The position numbers were made by a program, and so were the translations under genes. From NCBI RefSeq assembly GCF_000427665.1, contig NZ_KE386572.1:1760196-1824195 (forward strand): DNA of 64,000 nucleotides, written 5' to 3'. This document shows positions 52,583 to 61,952 of this stretch, one piece after another. This stretch comes from Geminicoccus roseus DSM 18922. GTDB taxonomy: Bacteria > Pseudomonadota > Alphaproteobacteria > Geminicoccales > Geminicoccaceae. Each line of letters opens with the position of its first letter. The first letter of the stretch is position 1. A model generated the notes under the pieces. The model was not told the origin of the DNA and made no database searches. It saw only the letters and a list, made by a program, of their open reading frames with translations.

Positions 52583-53407
52583 TCAGCTGCGGGCGATCGA
52601 CTCCCTGAGTTCGTCCGCCGTCGCCGGCCGCCGCCCCAGGGCCTGGAACGCCGCTGCGGCCGCCCGGATCTGCGCCGCGTTGTCGGAAGCCGGGCTGCCG
52701 TCCGCCGCCAGCCGGTTGTTCTCGAAGCCGATCCGGACATGGCCGCCCAGCAACGCCGCGGTCGCCGCGCAGTCGCGTTCCTGCGCCCCGAACGCGCACA
52801 TCATCCAGTGCCAGGCCGGATCGCCTGCCTGGAGGAACGGCAGCAGGTCCAGGGGCTCGGAGCGCTGGCCCGGGCTGTAGCGCCCGAGCACGTAGAGCAC
52901 GGACGGCCGCTCCACCGGCACCACCCCACGCGCCACCAAGTCCCGGAACCGCGCCACGTCGGTGGCGTCGTAGAGGATGTGCTGCAGCCAGATCCCCTCC
53001 TGCCGGCACCAGCCATAGAACTCAGCCGCCTGCTTCTCGCTGGCCGCATCCGGGGCCAGCTCGCGCAGCGCCACCGACGCCGCCTCCGGCCGGACCGCCC
53101 GGACCAGGGCCATCTGCGCGTCGGGCTGGTAGAGCCCCACCGCCTCGGTCGTCACCTGGATCACGAGGCGCTGCCCGACCGCCGCCCGCACCGCCGCCAT
53201 GCCTTCCCGGACCAGGTCCGGGTCGAGCGAGTGCCGGTCCTGGGCGTCGCGGGCGTGCAGATGGATCATGCACGCCCCTGCCTCCAGGCAGGCGCTGGCG
53301 GTGCTGGCCAGCTCCGCCGGCGTGATCGGTAGGGCCGGATGGTCCGCCTTGGTGAGCCGCGCTCCGTTCGGCGCCACCGCGATCGCCACCGGTGCCCGCA
53401 TCGTCAT
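52583..53407 (-). CDS. Beta-keto acid cleavage enzyme family protein (BKACE, DUF849)
   Basis: A 274-residue TIM-barrel enzyme of the BKACE family, which transfers the acyl group of a beta-keto acid to acetyl-CoA. The metal-binding HLH motif is in MIHLHARDAQ near residue 48, and IGFENNRL near 227 is the typical C-terminal segment. The partner dehydrogenase suggests a 3-keto acid produced from a 3-hydroxy acid, as in dehydrocarnitine cleavage, but the substrate is not fixed. ATG 53407 overlaps the upstream stop by 4 bp. Confidence 0.85.
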   Translation of the reverse strand: MTMRAPVAIAVAPNGARLTKADHPALPITPAELASTASACLEAGACMIHLHARDAQDRHSLDPDLVREGMAAVRAAVGQRLVIQVTTEAVGLYQPDAQMALVRAVRPEAASVALRELAPDAASEKQAAEFYGWCRQEGIWLQHILYDATDVARFRDLVARGVVPVERPSVLYVLGRYSPGQRSEPLDLLPFLQAGDPAWHWMMCAFGAQERDCAATAALLGGHVRIGFENNRLAADGSPASDNAAQIRAAAAAFQALGRRPATADELRESIARS

Positions 53408-54324
53408 CGTTCCGTCCTCCGTCGCGCGTGCAGCAGCGCCACCAGGGTCGCATCCCGCAGCGCTTCCAGTTCCTCGATCGACCGTCCGGCCGCCTCGGCC
53501 TCCACCCCGGCGACCAGGTCGGCCTTCAGCTTGTCGGTCAGGGACGGCCGGCCCAGATCCTGCCAGCGCCGCTCCTGGCTCGGGCCCAGATGGTCCAGAT
53601 AGTGGCGGATCCCGCCCTTGCCGCCGCCTAAGTGGTAGGTGAGGTGGGCGCCCATGGTCGCCCAGCGAAGGCCAGGCCCGTCCCGCAGGGCCGCATCGAT
53701 CTCCGCGACCGACGCCACCCCCTGCTCCACCAGATGCACCGCCTCCTGGTAGAGGGCCGAGGACAGCCGGTTGGCGATGTGCCCGCGCATCTCCTTTTTC
53801 AGCCGCACCGGCCGCATCCCGAGCCCCGCATAGAAGGCTTCGGCCCGGTCCAGCACCGCCGGATCGCTGCCGAACAGCTCGACCAGCGGGACCAGATGCG
53901 GCGGATTGAAGGGATGCGCGACGATCACCCGCTCCGGGTCCCTGCATGTCCCGGTCAGCTCGCTCCACAGCAGGGACGAGGTGCTGCTGGCGATGATCGC
54001 TCCTGCCGGCGTCGCCTCGTCCAGCCGCCGCAGCAGGTCGGCCTTGAACGCCTGCTTTTCCGGCGCGTTCTCCTGGACGAAGTCGGCACTGGCCACCGCC
54101 TTTTCAGGGGAAGCCGCCAGGCAGAGCCGGCCATGTCCTGTCCTGCCGAGTTCCCTCAGGCTGGCAAGGCTGGGCGCGAGCGCCGCTTCCAGTGTCGCGA
54201 GATCGTCCACGGCCGGGTCGTGGACGGTCACGTCGCTGCCGTTGGCCAGGAACAGGGCGGTCCAGCCGACGCCGACCGTGCCGAAGCCGATCACCGCCAC
54301 CTGTCGGATGGAAGACTGCGCCAC
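53404..54324 (-). CDS. 3-hydroxyacyl-CoA dehydrogenase family protein (carnitine dehydrogenase-like)
   Basis: A 306-residue NAD-dependent dehydrogenase. The Rossmann motif GFGTVGVGW lies at about 13-21. AHPFNPPHLVPLVELF and the later catalytic-region ANRLSSALYQEAVHLV match 3-hydroxyacyl-CoA and L-carnitine dehydrogenases. GTG 54324 starts the protein at MAQSSIRQVAVIGFG. It oxidises a 3-hydroxy acid to the 3-keto acid used by the BKACE encoded 4 bp overlapped downstream. No thioesterase or betaine gene is adjacent. Confidence 0.83.
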   Translation of the reverse strand: MAQSSIRQVAVIGFGTVGVGWTALFLANGSDVTVHDPAVDDLATLEAALAPSLASLRELGRTGHGRLCLAASPEKAVASADFVQENAPEKQAFKADLLRRLDEATPAGAIIASSTSSLLWSELTGTCRDPERVIVAHPFNPPHLVPLVELFGSDPAVLDRAEAFYAGLGMRPVRLKKEMRGHIANRLSSALYQEAVHLVEQGVASVAEIDAALRDGPGLRWATMGAHLTYHLGGGKGGIRHYLDHLGPSQERRWQDLGRPSLTDKLKADLVAGVEAEAAGRSIEELEALRDATLVALLHARRRTER

Positions 54325-54400
54325 CTCTGTCTCTCTCCCGGATCTGTCGCCGGGGACAAGTGACCCGCGCTGCCGCCCATGGTCCAGCCCCAAAACGGAA

Positions 54401-54437
54401 AAGGGGCGGGGTCCGCTTCGCGCGGACACCGCCCCTT
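54401..54437 (-). terminator. Terminator of the RND efflux operon
   Basis: AAGGGGCGG pairs with CCGCCCCTT, and inside it GTCCGC pairs with GCGGAC around TTCGC, with single unpaired bases between the stems. Read on the minus strand it is followed by CTTTTCCGTTTTGG. It lies just after the RND gene stop. Confidence 0.8.
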
Positions 54438-54464
54438 CCATCCGAGCGTCGGTGGCTGGAGGAC

Positions 54465-57400
54465 CTACTCCGCCGGCACCTCGGCCGCCGTTACCGGTGG
54501 CGCCGCCCGCTTGCGGCTGAAGGTCTTGCGCACCGCCACGAAGAACAGCGGCACGAACAGGATCCCCAGGAAGGTGGCGGCGATCACGCCACCCAGCACG
54601 CCGATGCCGATCGCGTTCTGTCCACCGGAGCCCGCCCCGGTCGAGATCGCCAGCGGCGTCACGCCCAGGCCAAACGCCAGCGAGGTCATGATGATCGGCC
54701 GCAGCCGCAGCCGCGCCGCCTCCAGGGTCGCCTCCATCAGGCCCTTGCCCGCCTCGTTCAGGTCCTTGGCGAACTCGACGATCAGGATCGCGTTCTTCGC
54801 GGCCAGGCCGATCGTGGTGAGCAGGCCCACCTGGAAGAACACGTCGTTGGACAGCCCCGTCGACAACGCCGCCGCCAGGGCGCCGAGCACGCCGAGAGGT
54901 ACCACCAGCATCACCGAGAACGGGATCGACCAGCTCTCGTAAAGGGCTGCCAGGCACAGGAACACGACCATGATCGAGATGGCGTAGAGCATCGGCGCCT
55001 GGGCGCCGGCTGCCCGTTCCTGATCGGAGATGCCGGTCCACTCGTAGCCGAAGCCCGGCGGGAGCTGCGCCATGATCTCCTCGACCGCGTCCATGGCGGC
55101 GCCCGAGCTCAGGCCGGGAGCAGGCTGCCCCAGGATCTCCACCGAGGGCAGGCCATTGTAGCGCTCCAGCCTGGGCGAGCCGTAGGTCCACCCTGCCGTG
55201 GCGAAGGCCGAGAACGGCACCATCTCGCCCTTGGCGTTGCGGACGTACCACTGGTTCAGGTCCTCAGGGACCATCCGGTAGGGCGCATCCGCCTGGACAT
55301 AGACCTTCTTGATCCGGCCGCGGTCCAGGAAGTCGTTGACATAGGTCCCGCCCCAGGCGGCCGAGAGCGCGTCGTTCACGTCCTCGATCGACAGGCTGAG
55401 CGCGCCCACCTTGTGGTGGTCGATCTCCACCCGGTACTCCGGCTGGTCCTGCATGCCGTTCGGACGCACCCCGACCAGGGCCGGGTTCTGCGCGGCCATG
55501 CCCAGGAACTGGTCCCGCGCTGCCATCAGGGCGTCATGACCCAGCCCCGCCCGGTCCTGCAGCTGCACGTCGAAGCCGGTGGCGTTGCCCAGTTCCAGGA
55601 CGGCCGGCGGCGCGAACGCGAACACCATGGCGTCGCGGATCTGCGAGAACGCGCCCATCGCCCGGCCGGCGATGGCGGCCACGTTCTGCGCCGGGTCCTG
55701 GCGCTCGTCCCAGTCCTTCAGCAGCACGAAGCCGATGCCGGCGTTCTGGCCGGAGCCGGCGAAGCTGAAGCCCGCCACGGTGAAGATCGAAGCGACCGAA
55801 TCGGCCTCGTTCTCGAGGAAGTGGCGCTCGACCGTCTTCAGCACCTCCAGCGTGCGCTCCTGGGTGGCGCCCACCGGAAGCTGAGCCTGGACGAACATGA
55901 TGCCCTGGTCCTCGTCGGGGAGGAATGCCGTGGGCAGGCGCACGAACATGTAGCCGACGCCGGCGGCCAGGATCAGGTAGACGATCAGGAAGCGTCCCGC
56001 CCGCCGCGCCATGTAGCCGACCAGGCCGACATAGCCGTTGGTGGTCTTGCCGAAGCCACGGTTGAACCAGGCGAACGGGCCACGCCTGGGGGGTGCCGAG
56101 GGCTTGAGCAGGGTTGCGCACAGGGCCGGTGTGAGGATCAGCGCGGTCAGCACCGAGAGCGCCATCGCCGAGACGATGGTGATCGAGAACTGGCGGTAGA
56201 TGACGCCGGTCGACCCGCCGAAGAACGCCATCGGGACGAACACCGCCGAGAGCACCAGGCCGATGCCGATCAGGGCGCCGGTGATCTGGTCCATCGACTT
56301 GCGGGTCGCTTCCTTGGCCGGAAGCTTCTCGTCGTGCATTACCCGCTCGACGTTCTCCACCACCACAATGGCGTCGTCGACCAGCAGGCCGATCGCCAGC
56401 ACCATGGCGAACATGGTGAGCACGTTGATCGAGAAGCCCGCGAACTCGAGGATCGCGAAGGTGCCCAGCAGCACCACCGGCACCGCGATCGTGGGGATCA
56501 GCGTCGCACGGAAGTTCTGCAGGAACAGGTACATCACGAGGAAGACCAGGACGACCGCCTCGATCAGCGTGTGCACCACGCTCTCGATCGACACCTTCAC
56601 GAACGGCGTGGTGTCGTAGGGGATGATCACCTCCATCCCCTCCGGGATGAAGGCCTTGAGCGCCTCCATCTCGGCCCGGACCGCTTCGGCGGTGGCCAGC
56701 GCGTTGGCGCCAGACGCCAGCTGGATCGCCAGGCCGGTTGACGGACGACCGTTATAGTTGGCCGTGGTGGTGTAGGATTCGGCGCCGATCTCGACGTCCG
56801 CGACATCGCCTAGCCGGATCGACGAGCCGTCTTCGGCGGTGCGCAGGAAGATCTGCCGGAACTCCTCGGGCGTCTGCAGCAGGGACTGGGCGGTGATGGT
56901 CGCGTTGAGCTGCTGGCCCTCGGTGGCAGGCAGGCCACCCAGCTGGCCAGCGGCGACCTGGGCATTCTGGGCGCGGATCGCCGCGACGACATCCGCCGGG
57001 GTCAGGCCGAAATTCACCAGCTCGCGCGGGTCCAGCCAGACGCGCAGCGCATACTGCGCGCCGAACAGCTGCACCTCGCCCACACCTTCCACCCGGGAGA
57101 TCGGGTCCTGGATGTTGGAGGCCATGTAGTCGGCGAGGTCGGTCTGGTTGAAGCCGGAGCCTTCGGCGGCGACCAGCCCCACCACCATCAGGAAGCTGCT
57201 GGAGGCCTTCGCCACCTGGACGCCCTGACGCTGCACCTCCTCCGGCAGGAGCGGGGTTGCCAGCGACAGCTTGTTCTGAACCTGGACCTGCGCGATGTCC
57301 GGGTCGGTGCCCGGCTCGAAGGTCAGGGTGATCTCGACCTGGCCGGACGAACTGCTGTTCGCCGACATGTAGCGCAGGCCGTCGATGCCCTTCATGCGCT

Positions 57401-57599
57401 GTTCGATCACCTGCGTGACCGAGTCCTCGACCACCTTGGCCGAGGCGCCCGGATAGTTCGCGGTGATGGACACCGACGGGGGAGCGATCGTGGGATACTG
57501 GGCGACCGGCAGCGTCCAGATGGCGAGCGCGCCCGCCATCATCACCACGATGGCGAGCACCCAGGCGAAGATCGGCCGGTCGATGAAGAAACGGGCCAC
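54465..57599 (-). CDS. RND efflux transporter, HAE1 family (AcrB/MexB-like)
   Basis: The inner-membrane proton-driven pump of a tripartite exporter, 1044 residues, full length with twelve predicted helices in two repeats and large periplasmic loops. The proton-relay aspartates lie in [16 protein letters not shown] near residue 405. It exports hydrophobic or amphiphilic compounds such as drugs, dyes or detergents. It follows the fusion-protein gene by 4 bp; no outer-membrane factor gene is adjacent, so a TolC-like protein encoded elsewhere is needed. Confidence 0.95.
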   Translation of the reverse strand: MARFFIDRPIFAWVLAIVVMMAGALAIWTLPVAQYPTIAPPSVSITANYPGASAKVVEDSVTQVIEQRMKGIDGLRYMSANSSSSGQVEITLTFEPGTDPDIAQVQVQNKLSLATPLLPEEVQRQGVQVAKASSSFLMVVGLVAAEGSGFNQTDLADYMASNIQDPISRVEGVGEVQLFGAQYALRVWLDPRELVNFGLTPADVVAAIRAQNAQVAAGQLGGLPATEGQQLNATITAQSLLQTPEEFRQIFLRTAEDGSSIRLGDVADVEIGAESYTTTANYNGRPSTGLAIQLASGANALATAEAVRAEMEALKAFIPEGMEVIIPYDTTPFVKVSIESVVHTLIEAVVLVFLVMYLFLQNFRATLIPTIAVPVVLLGTFAILEFAGFSINVLTMFAMVLAIGLLVDDAIVVVENVERVMHDEKLPAKEATRKSMDQITGALIGIGLVLSAVFVPMAFFGGSTGVIYRQFSITIVSAMALSVLTALILTPALCATLLKPSAPPRRGPFAWFNRGFGKTTNGYVGLVGYMARRAGRFLIVYLILAAGVGYMFVRLPTAFLPDEDQGIMFVQAQLPVGATQERTLEVLKTVERHFLENEADSVASIFTVAGFSFAGSGQNAGIGFVLLKDWDERQDPAQNVAAIAGRAMGAFSQIRDAMVFAFAPPAVLELGNATGFDVQLQDRAGLGHDALMAARDQFLGMAAQNPALVGVRPNGMQDQPEYRVEIDHHKVGALSLSIEDVNDALSAAWGGTYVNDFLDRGRIKKVYVQADAPYRMVPEDLNQWYVRNAKGEMVPFSAFATAGWTYGSPRLERYNGLPSVEILGQPAPGLSSGAAMDAVEEIMAQLPPGFGYEWTGISDQERAAGAQAPMLYAISIMVVFLCLAALYESWSIPFSVMLVVPLGVLGALAAALSTGLSNDVFFQVGLLTTIGLAAKNAILIVEFAKDLNEAGKGLMEATLEAARLRLRPIIMTSLAFGLGVTPLAISTGAGSGGQNAIGIGVLGGVIAATFLGILFVPLFFVAVRKTFSRKRAAPPVTAAEVPAE

Positions 57600-57603
57600 G
57601 CGA

Positions 57604-58803
57604 CTATCTCCGGATCGGCGCGCTGGCGGCCGAGGCGTCCGCCACCGACTTCGGCTCGGCGTCGATCACCTGGACCACGGCGCCGGGCCGCACCTTCTGG
57701 ACGCCTTCCACGATCACCCGCTCCCCTGCGCGGACGCCGTCGGAGACCAGCCACTGGTCGCCCACGGTGCGGTCGGTGGTCAAGATCCGCTGCTCCACCG
57801 TGTTGTCGGGCAGGACCACCAGGGTGGTGGCACGGCCCTTGGGGTCGCGGCTCACCGCGCGCTGGGGAACCAGGATGCCCTGGGGATCCACGCCGGCCTT
57901 GATCTCGGCGCGCACGAACATGCCCGGCAGCAGGATGGCATCCGGGTTGGGGAACAGGGCGCGCAGCGTGACCGCCCCGGTGCTCTCGCTCACCTGGACA
58001 TCGGCGAACTCCAGCTTGCCGGGATGCGCATAGGTGGTGCCATCCTCCAGGGTCAGCTCCACCTCGGCGCTGTCCGGGTCGATCCGCTCGTAGCGGCCAT
58101 CGGCCACGGCCCGGCGAAGTTCCAGGAGCTCCGCGCTGGACTGGGTCACGTCGACATAGATCGGATCGAGCTGGTGGATGGTGGTGAGCGTCTCCGGCTG
58201 GTTCGCGGTGACCAGGGCGCCGGCAGTGAATGCCGAGCTGCCGATGCGGCCGCTGATCGGCGCAGTAACGGTCGTGTAGTCGAGATTGATCTTGGCCGAG
58301 GCCAGGGCCGCCTTGCGCGCCTGGATGGCGGCATTCGCCTCGCCGAGCGCCGCCACAGCGTCGTCATAGGAAGCGCGGCTGACGGCGTTGGTCCGCACCA
58401 GCTCCTCGTTGCGGTTGGCACGATTGCTCGCGGAGACCTGGGCGGCTTCCGCCTGGGCAAGCTCGGCCTTGGCGGTCTCGTAGGCCGCCTGATAGACGGC
58501 GGGATCGATCTGGTAGAGCGGATCACCCTTCTGGACGTCGGCTCCTTCGCGGAACAGCCGCTCCTGGAGGATGCCGTTCACCTGGGGACGCACCTCGGCG
58601 ATCTGGTAGGGAGAAGCCCGGCCAGGCAGCGTGGTGGCGATCTCGACCGGCTGCGGTTCCAGCGTCACCACGGCGACCTCGGCGGGAGGCGGCGCCTGTT
58701 GTGCCTGCCCTCCATCGCTGCCGCTCTCCTCGGCGCATCCAGCTACGAACAGAGCGCCGGCCAGCATGAGGCTGGTCGAAATCCGACCAGAAACGTTTCG
58801 CAT
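57604..58803 (-). CDS. RND membrane fusion protein, AcrA-like lipoprotein
   Basis: A 399-residue periplasmic adaptor with a lipobox (LFVAGCAE), a biotinyl-lipoyl-like half motif, a coiled-coil hairpin around residues 100-165, and the barrel region. It links the RND pump to the outer membrane. First gene of the two-gene pump operon, divergent from the TetR regulator gene; both promoters lie around the palindrome at 58888-58907. Confidence 0.93.
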   Translation of the reverse strand: MRNVSGRISTSLMLAGALFVAGCAEESGSDGGQAQQAPPPAEVAVVTLEPQPVEIATTLPGRASPYQIAEVRPQVNGILQERLFREGADVQKGDPLYQIDPAVYQAAYETAKAELAQAEAAQVSASNRANRNEELVRTNAVSRASYDDAVAALGEANAAIQARKAALASAKINLDYTTVTAPISGRIGSSAFTAGALVTANQPETLTTIHQLDPIYVDVTQSSAELLELRRAVADGRYERIDPDSAEVELTLEDGTTYAHPGKLEFADVQVSESTGAVTLRALFPNPDAILLPGMFVRAEIKAGVDPQGILVPQRAVSRDPKGRATTLVVLPDNTVEQRILTTDRTVGDQWLVSDGVRAGERVIVEGVQKVRPGAVVQVIDAEPKSVADASAASAPIRR

Positions 58804-58887
58804 ACGCGCAATCTCCGGGGAAACCGACCTCAGTCGCCGCCCCGAAGCCCTCGCATCGGTCGCCGGCCGGCTTGTCCGTCGCTTGTT

Positions 58888-58907
58888 TAGAATGAGCGTT
58901 CATTCTA
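58888..58907. promoter_or_regulatory. TetR-type palindromic operator
   Basis: TAGAATGA and TCATTCTA are perfect 8-bp arms with a GCGT spacer. Placed between the divergent pump and tetR genes, it is the expected operator for autoregulation and repression of the pump. Confidence 0.8.
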
Positions 58908-58977
58908 TGAATGGTGCGAGGCAGCGTCAAGCTGCTGCAACGCGGTACGAGAGGGCCGGTACCGAGGATGAAAGAAG

Positions 58978-59589
58978 ATGGGAATCGCTGAGCGGGCGTG
59001 CCTGGAGCAGACGCGGAACGAATCGCGCCGCCAGCAGGTCCTGGCCGGGGCCACCGCATGTTTCTGCCGACACGGCTTTCACAGCGCGAGCATGGCGGAG
59101 ATCGCCAAGACGGCCGGCATGAGCGTCGGGCACATCTACCATTATTTCGAGAACAAGGAGGCGATCATCGTCGCCATCGTCGAGGGCAACCAGGCGGAGG
59201 TGCTCGCGGTGATGGACCGGATCGAGGACAGCCCGGGGCCCTTGGCGCAGGCGCTGGTCGATACGGTGTCCACCGGTGTCGACGACTGCATGAACCTCAC
59301 GAAGACCGCGCTGATGCTGGAAGTGCTGGCCGAGGCGGCGCGCAATCCGAAGGTCGCGGCGGTTGTCCAGGCATCCGACGCCGTGCTGCGGGCCAGGATG
59401 CGCGAGATGCTGTGCAAGGCGGCGGGGCCGGACCAGGATCCGGCCGACCCGCGCCTGGACGAGCGGGTCGAGACCCTGTTCACCCTGTTCCAGGGCATCT
59501 CCGTGCGGGCCATCCGCCATTCATCCCTGGATCGGGATCAGACGGTCCGGATGATGCAGGCTGCCATCCGCTGGATCCTGCAGAACTGA
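58978..59589 (+). CDS. TetR/AcrR-family transcriptional repressor
   Basis: A 203-residue regulator with an N-terminal TetR helix-turn-helix (ATACFCRHGFHSASMAEIAK followed by MSVGHIYHYFENKEAI, about residues 25-65) and a ligand-binding C-terminal domain. It probably represses the divergent RND operon until a pump substrate binds. ATG 58978 is used; the gene converges on the penicillin-binding protein gene with 7 bp between stops. Confidence 0.93.
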   Translation: MGIAERACLEQTRNESRRQQVLAGATACFCRHGFHSASMAEIAKTAGMSVGHIYHYFENKEAIIVAIVEGNQAEVLAVMDRIEDSPGPLAQALVDTVSTGVDDCMNLTKTALMLEVLAEAARNPKVAAVVQASDAVLRARMREMLCKAAGPDQDPADPRLDERVETLFTLFQGISVRAIRHSSLDRDQTVRMMQAAIRWILQN

Positions 59590-59596
59590 GCCCCGT

Positions 59597-61426
59597 TCAG
59601 GAGGCTCCTGTCATGAACCGCCGGAAGATCCGGGCGGGCAGGCCGCCGCCGGTTTCGCCCGGCATCGGGGTATGATCGTCATTGCCGGCCCAGACCGCGG
59701 TGATCACCCCGTCGTCGTTGCCCCCCACGAACCAGGCGTCGCGGAACCCTGAGCTGGTGCCGGTCTTGCCGAAGCCGCCCGGAAACAGGGCTGCCTTGCC
59801 GGTGCCGTCGCGCATGGCGTCGTTCAGCATGTCTCGCATCGTCCGGGCGGTTTCGACGGACAGGGCGCGCACCGCCGCCGGCCGGCTGGGCTCGCGACGG
59901 GTGCCGGTGTCGTCGGCGATCGCCTTGATCCAGACGGGCGTGCGGACCACCCCGTCGCCGGAAAGGGCAGCGTAAGCGGCGGCGAGCTCCTCCATGCGAA
60001 GTTCCGCACTGCCGAGCATCAGCGACGGGACTGCCGGCAGGTCGGAGGCGATGCCCAGTCGCCGTCCCGTCCCGATGACGGCCGGCAGGCCGACTTCCAG
60101 GCCCAGCCGGACTGCAGCGGTGTTGATCGACAGGGCCAGGGCCTGCCGCAGCGTGACCTCCGCTGCAGGCGGCTCGACGATGTTGCGTGGTCGCCACCCG
60201 TCGACGAGCGGCGCCGTGGTGGAGATCGTCTCGTCCGGGCGGTGCCCCCGCTCGATCGCGGCAGCGAACAGGATCGGCTTGAATGCCGAGCCTGGCTGCC
60301 GGCGCGCATCGGCGATCCGGTCGAGGCTGCCGAGCGTTCCCGGCACGGAGGCCGCCGCGAGTACCTCCCCGTCCGCGGAGATGGCGAGCAGGGCGGCAGC
60401 GGAGGCGCGGCGAGGCTCCTTCGCCAGTTCCTCGGCCAGCACCGCCCGGGCCCGTTGCCCCAGTTCGGCATCCAGCGTGGTCGCCACCGCCAGCGCCGAG
60501 CCGGGCACCAGCCGTCGTGATCGTTCCACCAGGGTCCGCAGTGCCGGATCGACATAATAGGCGGCCAGGATGCGGGGCGGCGACGCCAGGGCGGCATCTG
60601 CGGTTGGCTGATCGATGCTGCCGGTGGCCACCATCGCCCGCAGCACCACCGCCATCCGCTCCCGCGCCGCATCGGGATGGCGCCCTGGGTCGAGTCGCGA
60701 GGGCGCGCGCACCAGCCCGGCCAGCAGGGCCGACTGCGCCACGTCGAGCGAGCGGGCCTCCACCCCGAAATGCTTGCGCGCGGCGGCCCGGACCCCGGTG
60801 ACGCCGCCACCGAGGTAGACCCGGTCGAGATAGGCCGCCAGGATCTCCTGCTTCTCCAAGGTTGCGTCCAGCCAGAGGGCCAGCGTCGCCTCGCGCAGCT
60901 TGCGCACGAAGCTCCGTTCCGGGGTCAGGAACACGAGCTTGGCAAGTTGCTGGGTGATCGTGCTGCCGCCCTCGGCGATGCGGCCGGCGCTGATGTTGCG
61001 CACGAACGCCCGGGCGAGCCCGAGCGGATCGATGCCTGCGTGGCTGAAGAAGCGGCGGTCCTCGATCGCCACGATCGCATCGAGCATGTGCGGCGAGACG
61101 TCCTGCAGGGCGAGCGGACGAGACCAGCCGTCACCCAGGGTGGTGAGCGCTACGCCGCGGCGGTCAAGCAGCGTGACCGCGGCTGGCCGCTCCGCATGGG
61201 TTGCCTCCCGGGCGAGGCGGGCTGCGTCCAGGACCAGGACGAGAACTGTGAGCGCGACCGCCGTCAGAGTGATCCCCACAAAGGAACGCCAGCGAGGCTT
61301 CCGGCGTGGCGGCGGGACAGGCGCCGGGGGACGGCGGGTGCGGACTGGTCTGGCCGGAGTCGCTGGCTGGGTCGCTTTCGCCCGGCCACGTGCCGCAGGC
61401 GGCCGCACCGGCTCCCGGCGGCTCAT
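59597..61426 (-). CDS. Bifunctional penicillin-binding protein 1 (class A PBP)
   Basis: Polymerises and cross-links peptidoglycan. The 609-residue protein has a basic cytoplasmic tail, a membrane anchor at about residues 48-70, a GT51 transglycosylase (EDRRFFSHAGID and GGSTITQQLAK) and a transpeptidase with SAFK (in PGSAFKP), SIN (LALSINTA) and KTGT (FGKTGTSSG). It is somewhat shorter than PBP1a and without an OB domain, so it resembles a compact class A type. It overlaps the DUF3553 gene stop by 4 bp. Confidence 0.92.
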   Translation of the reverse strand: MSRREPVRPPAARGRAKATQPATPARPVRTRRPPAPVPPPRRKPRWRSFVGITLTAVALTVLVLVLDAARLAREATHAERPAAVTLLDRRGVALTTLGDGWSRPLALQDVSPHMLDAIVAIEDRRFFSHAGIDPLGLARAFVRNISAGRIAEGGSTITQQLAKLVFLTPERSFVRKLREATLALWLDATLEKQEILAAYLDRVYLGGGVTGVRAAARKHFGVEARSLDVAQSALLAGLVRAPSRLDPGRHPDAARERMAVVLRAMVATGSIDQPTADAALASPPRILAAYYVDPALRTLVERSRRLVPGSALAVATTLDAELGQRARAVLAEELAKEPRRASAAALLAISADGEVLAAASVPGTLGSLDRIADARRQPGSAFKPILFAAAIERGHRPDETISTTAPLVDGWRPRNIVEPPAAEVTLRQALALSINTAAVRLGLEVGLPAVIGTGRRLGIASDLPAVPSLMLGSAELRMEELAAAYAALSGDGVVRTPVWIKAIADDTGTRREPSRPAAVRALSVETARTMRDMLNDAMRDGTGKAALFPGGFGKTGTSSGFRDAWFVGGNDDGVITAVWAGNDDHTPMPGETGGGLPARIFRRFMTGAS

Positions 61427-61608
61427 CGGTGCGGGGGATCCTGGCGCGCCAGTTTCAAGGTCACGTGACGAAGATCGATCAGCACCTTGCCGCGATGCTC
61501 GAAATTCACGGTGGCGCGGTGCCCGATCACGCTCTGGACGACGCCCAGGCCCCAGTCCGGCTCCATGGGATGGCGGACCAGGGCGCCGGGGACGATGGAC
61601 AGGTCCAT
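61423..61608 (-). CDS. DUF3553 protein
   Basis: A 61-residue protein matching DUF3553: PGALVRHPMEPDWGLGVVQS, then RATVNFEHRGKVLID. These small beta-rich proteins resemble a CarD/UvrD-tail Tudor-like fold and may bind RNA polymerase or another protein, but bacterial roles are not established. It is translationally coupled to the downstream PBP gene. Confidence 0.85.
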   Translation of the reverse strand: MDLSIVPGALVRHPMEPDWGLGVVQSVIGHRATVNFEHRGKVLIDLRHVTLKLARQDPPHR

Positions 61609-61952
61609 GCAGATACTCTTCGAAATCGGCGGTGGAACGCGCGGAGCTTCAGGTTTCGTTAACCGGCGGCCGGCATGATGCGTTTCCAGGCAGAAGACAA
61701 CCGGTGGATGGAGAGGGTCATGGGATTCCCCAGGGGCCGATGGTGGCGATCATATGAGCAGTTCTGCCCATCTGTCGCGGTTGCGCCGAAGGGAGTCTGG
61801 CCGGAGCGGGTGCCACCTGGACAACCGGCAGCCATGCTTGAGCCGTCCGACATCCTCGGCGAGTTCCTGGACGGCTTCGATGCTAGGGTCTTCGTCCTCG
61901 ACTGCCACCGGCCGAGAGGCAGTGCCAGATTGGTAGGCGCGCCGGCGCCGGC
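61609..61952. other. 344-bp stretch without a confident gene
   Basis: Open frames exist on both strands, but none has a ribosome binding site or a recognisable family. A GGAAC at 61634-61638 and CGTT at 61657-61660 have an 18-nt spacer, longer than the EcfG optimum. A short plus frame beginning near 61834 reads protein-like but is only 40 codons. It probably contains the promoter of the DUF3553-PBP operon. Confidence 0.45.

Noticed and set aside
61634-61660. GGAAC...CGTT resembling an EcfG promoter
   Set aside because: The spacer is 18 nt rather than 16-17, and no credible plus-strand gene follows.
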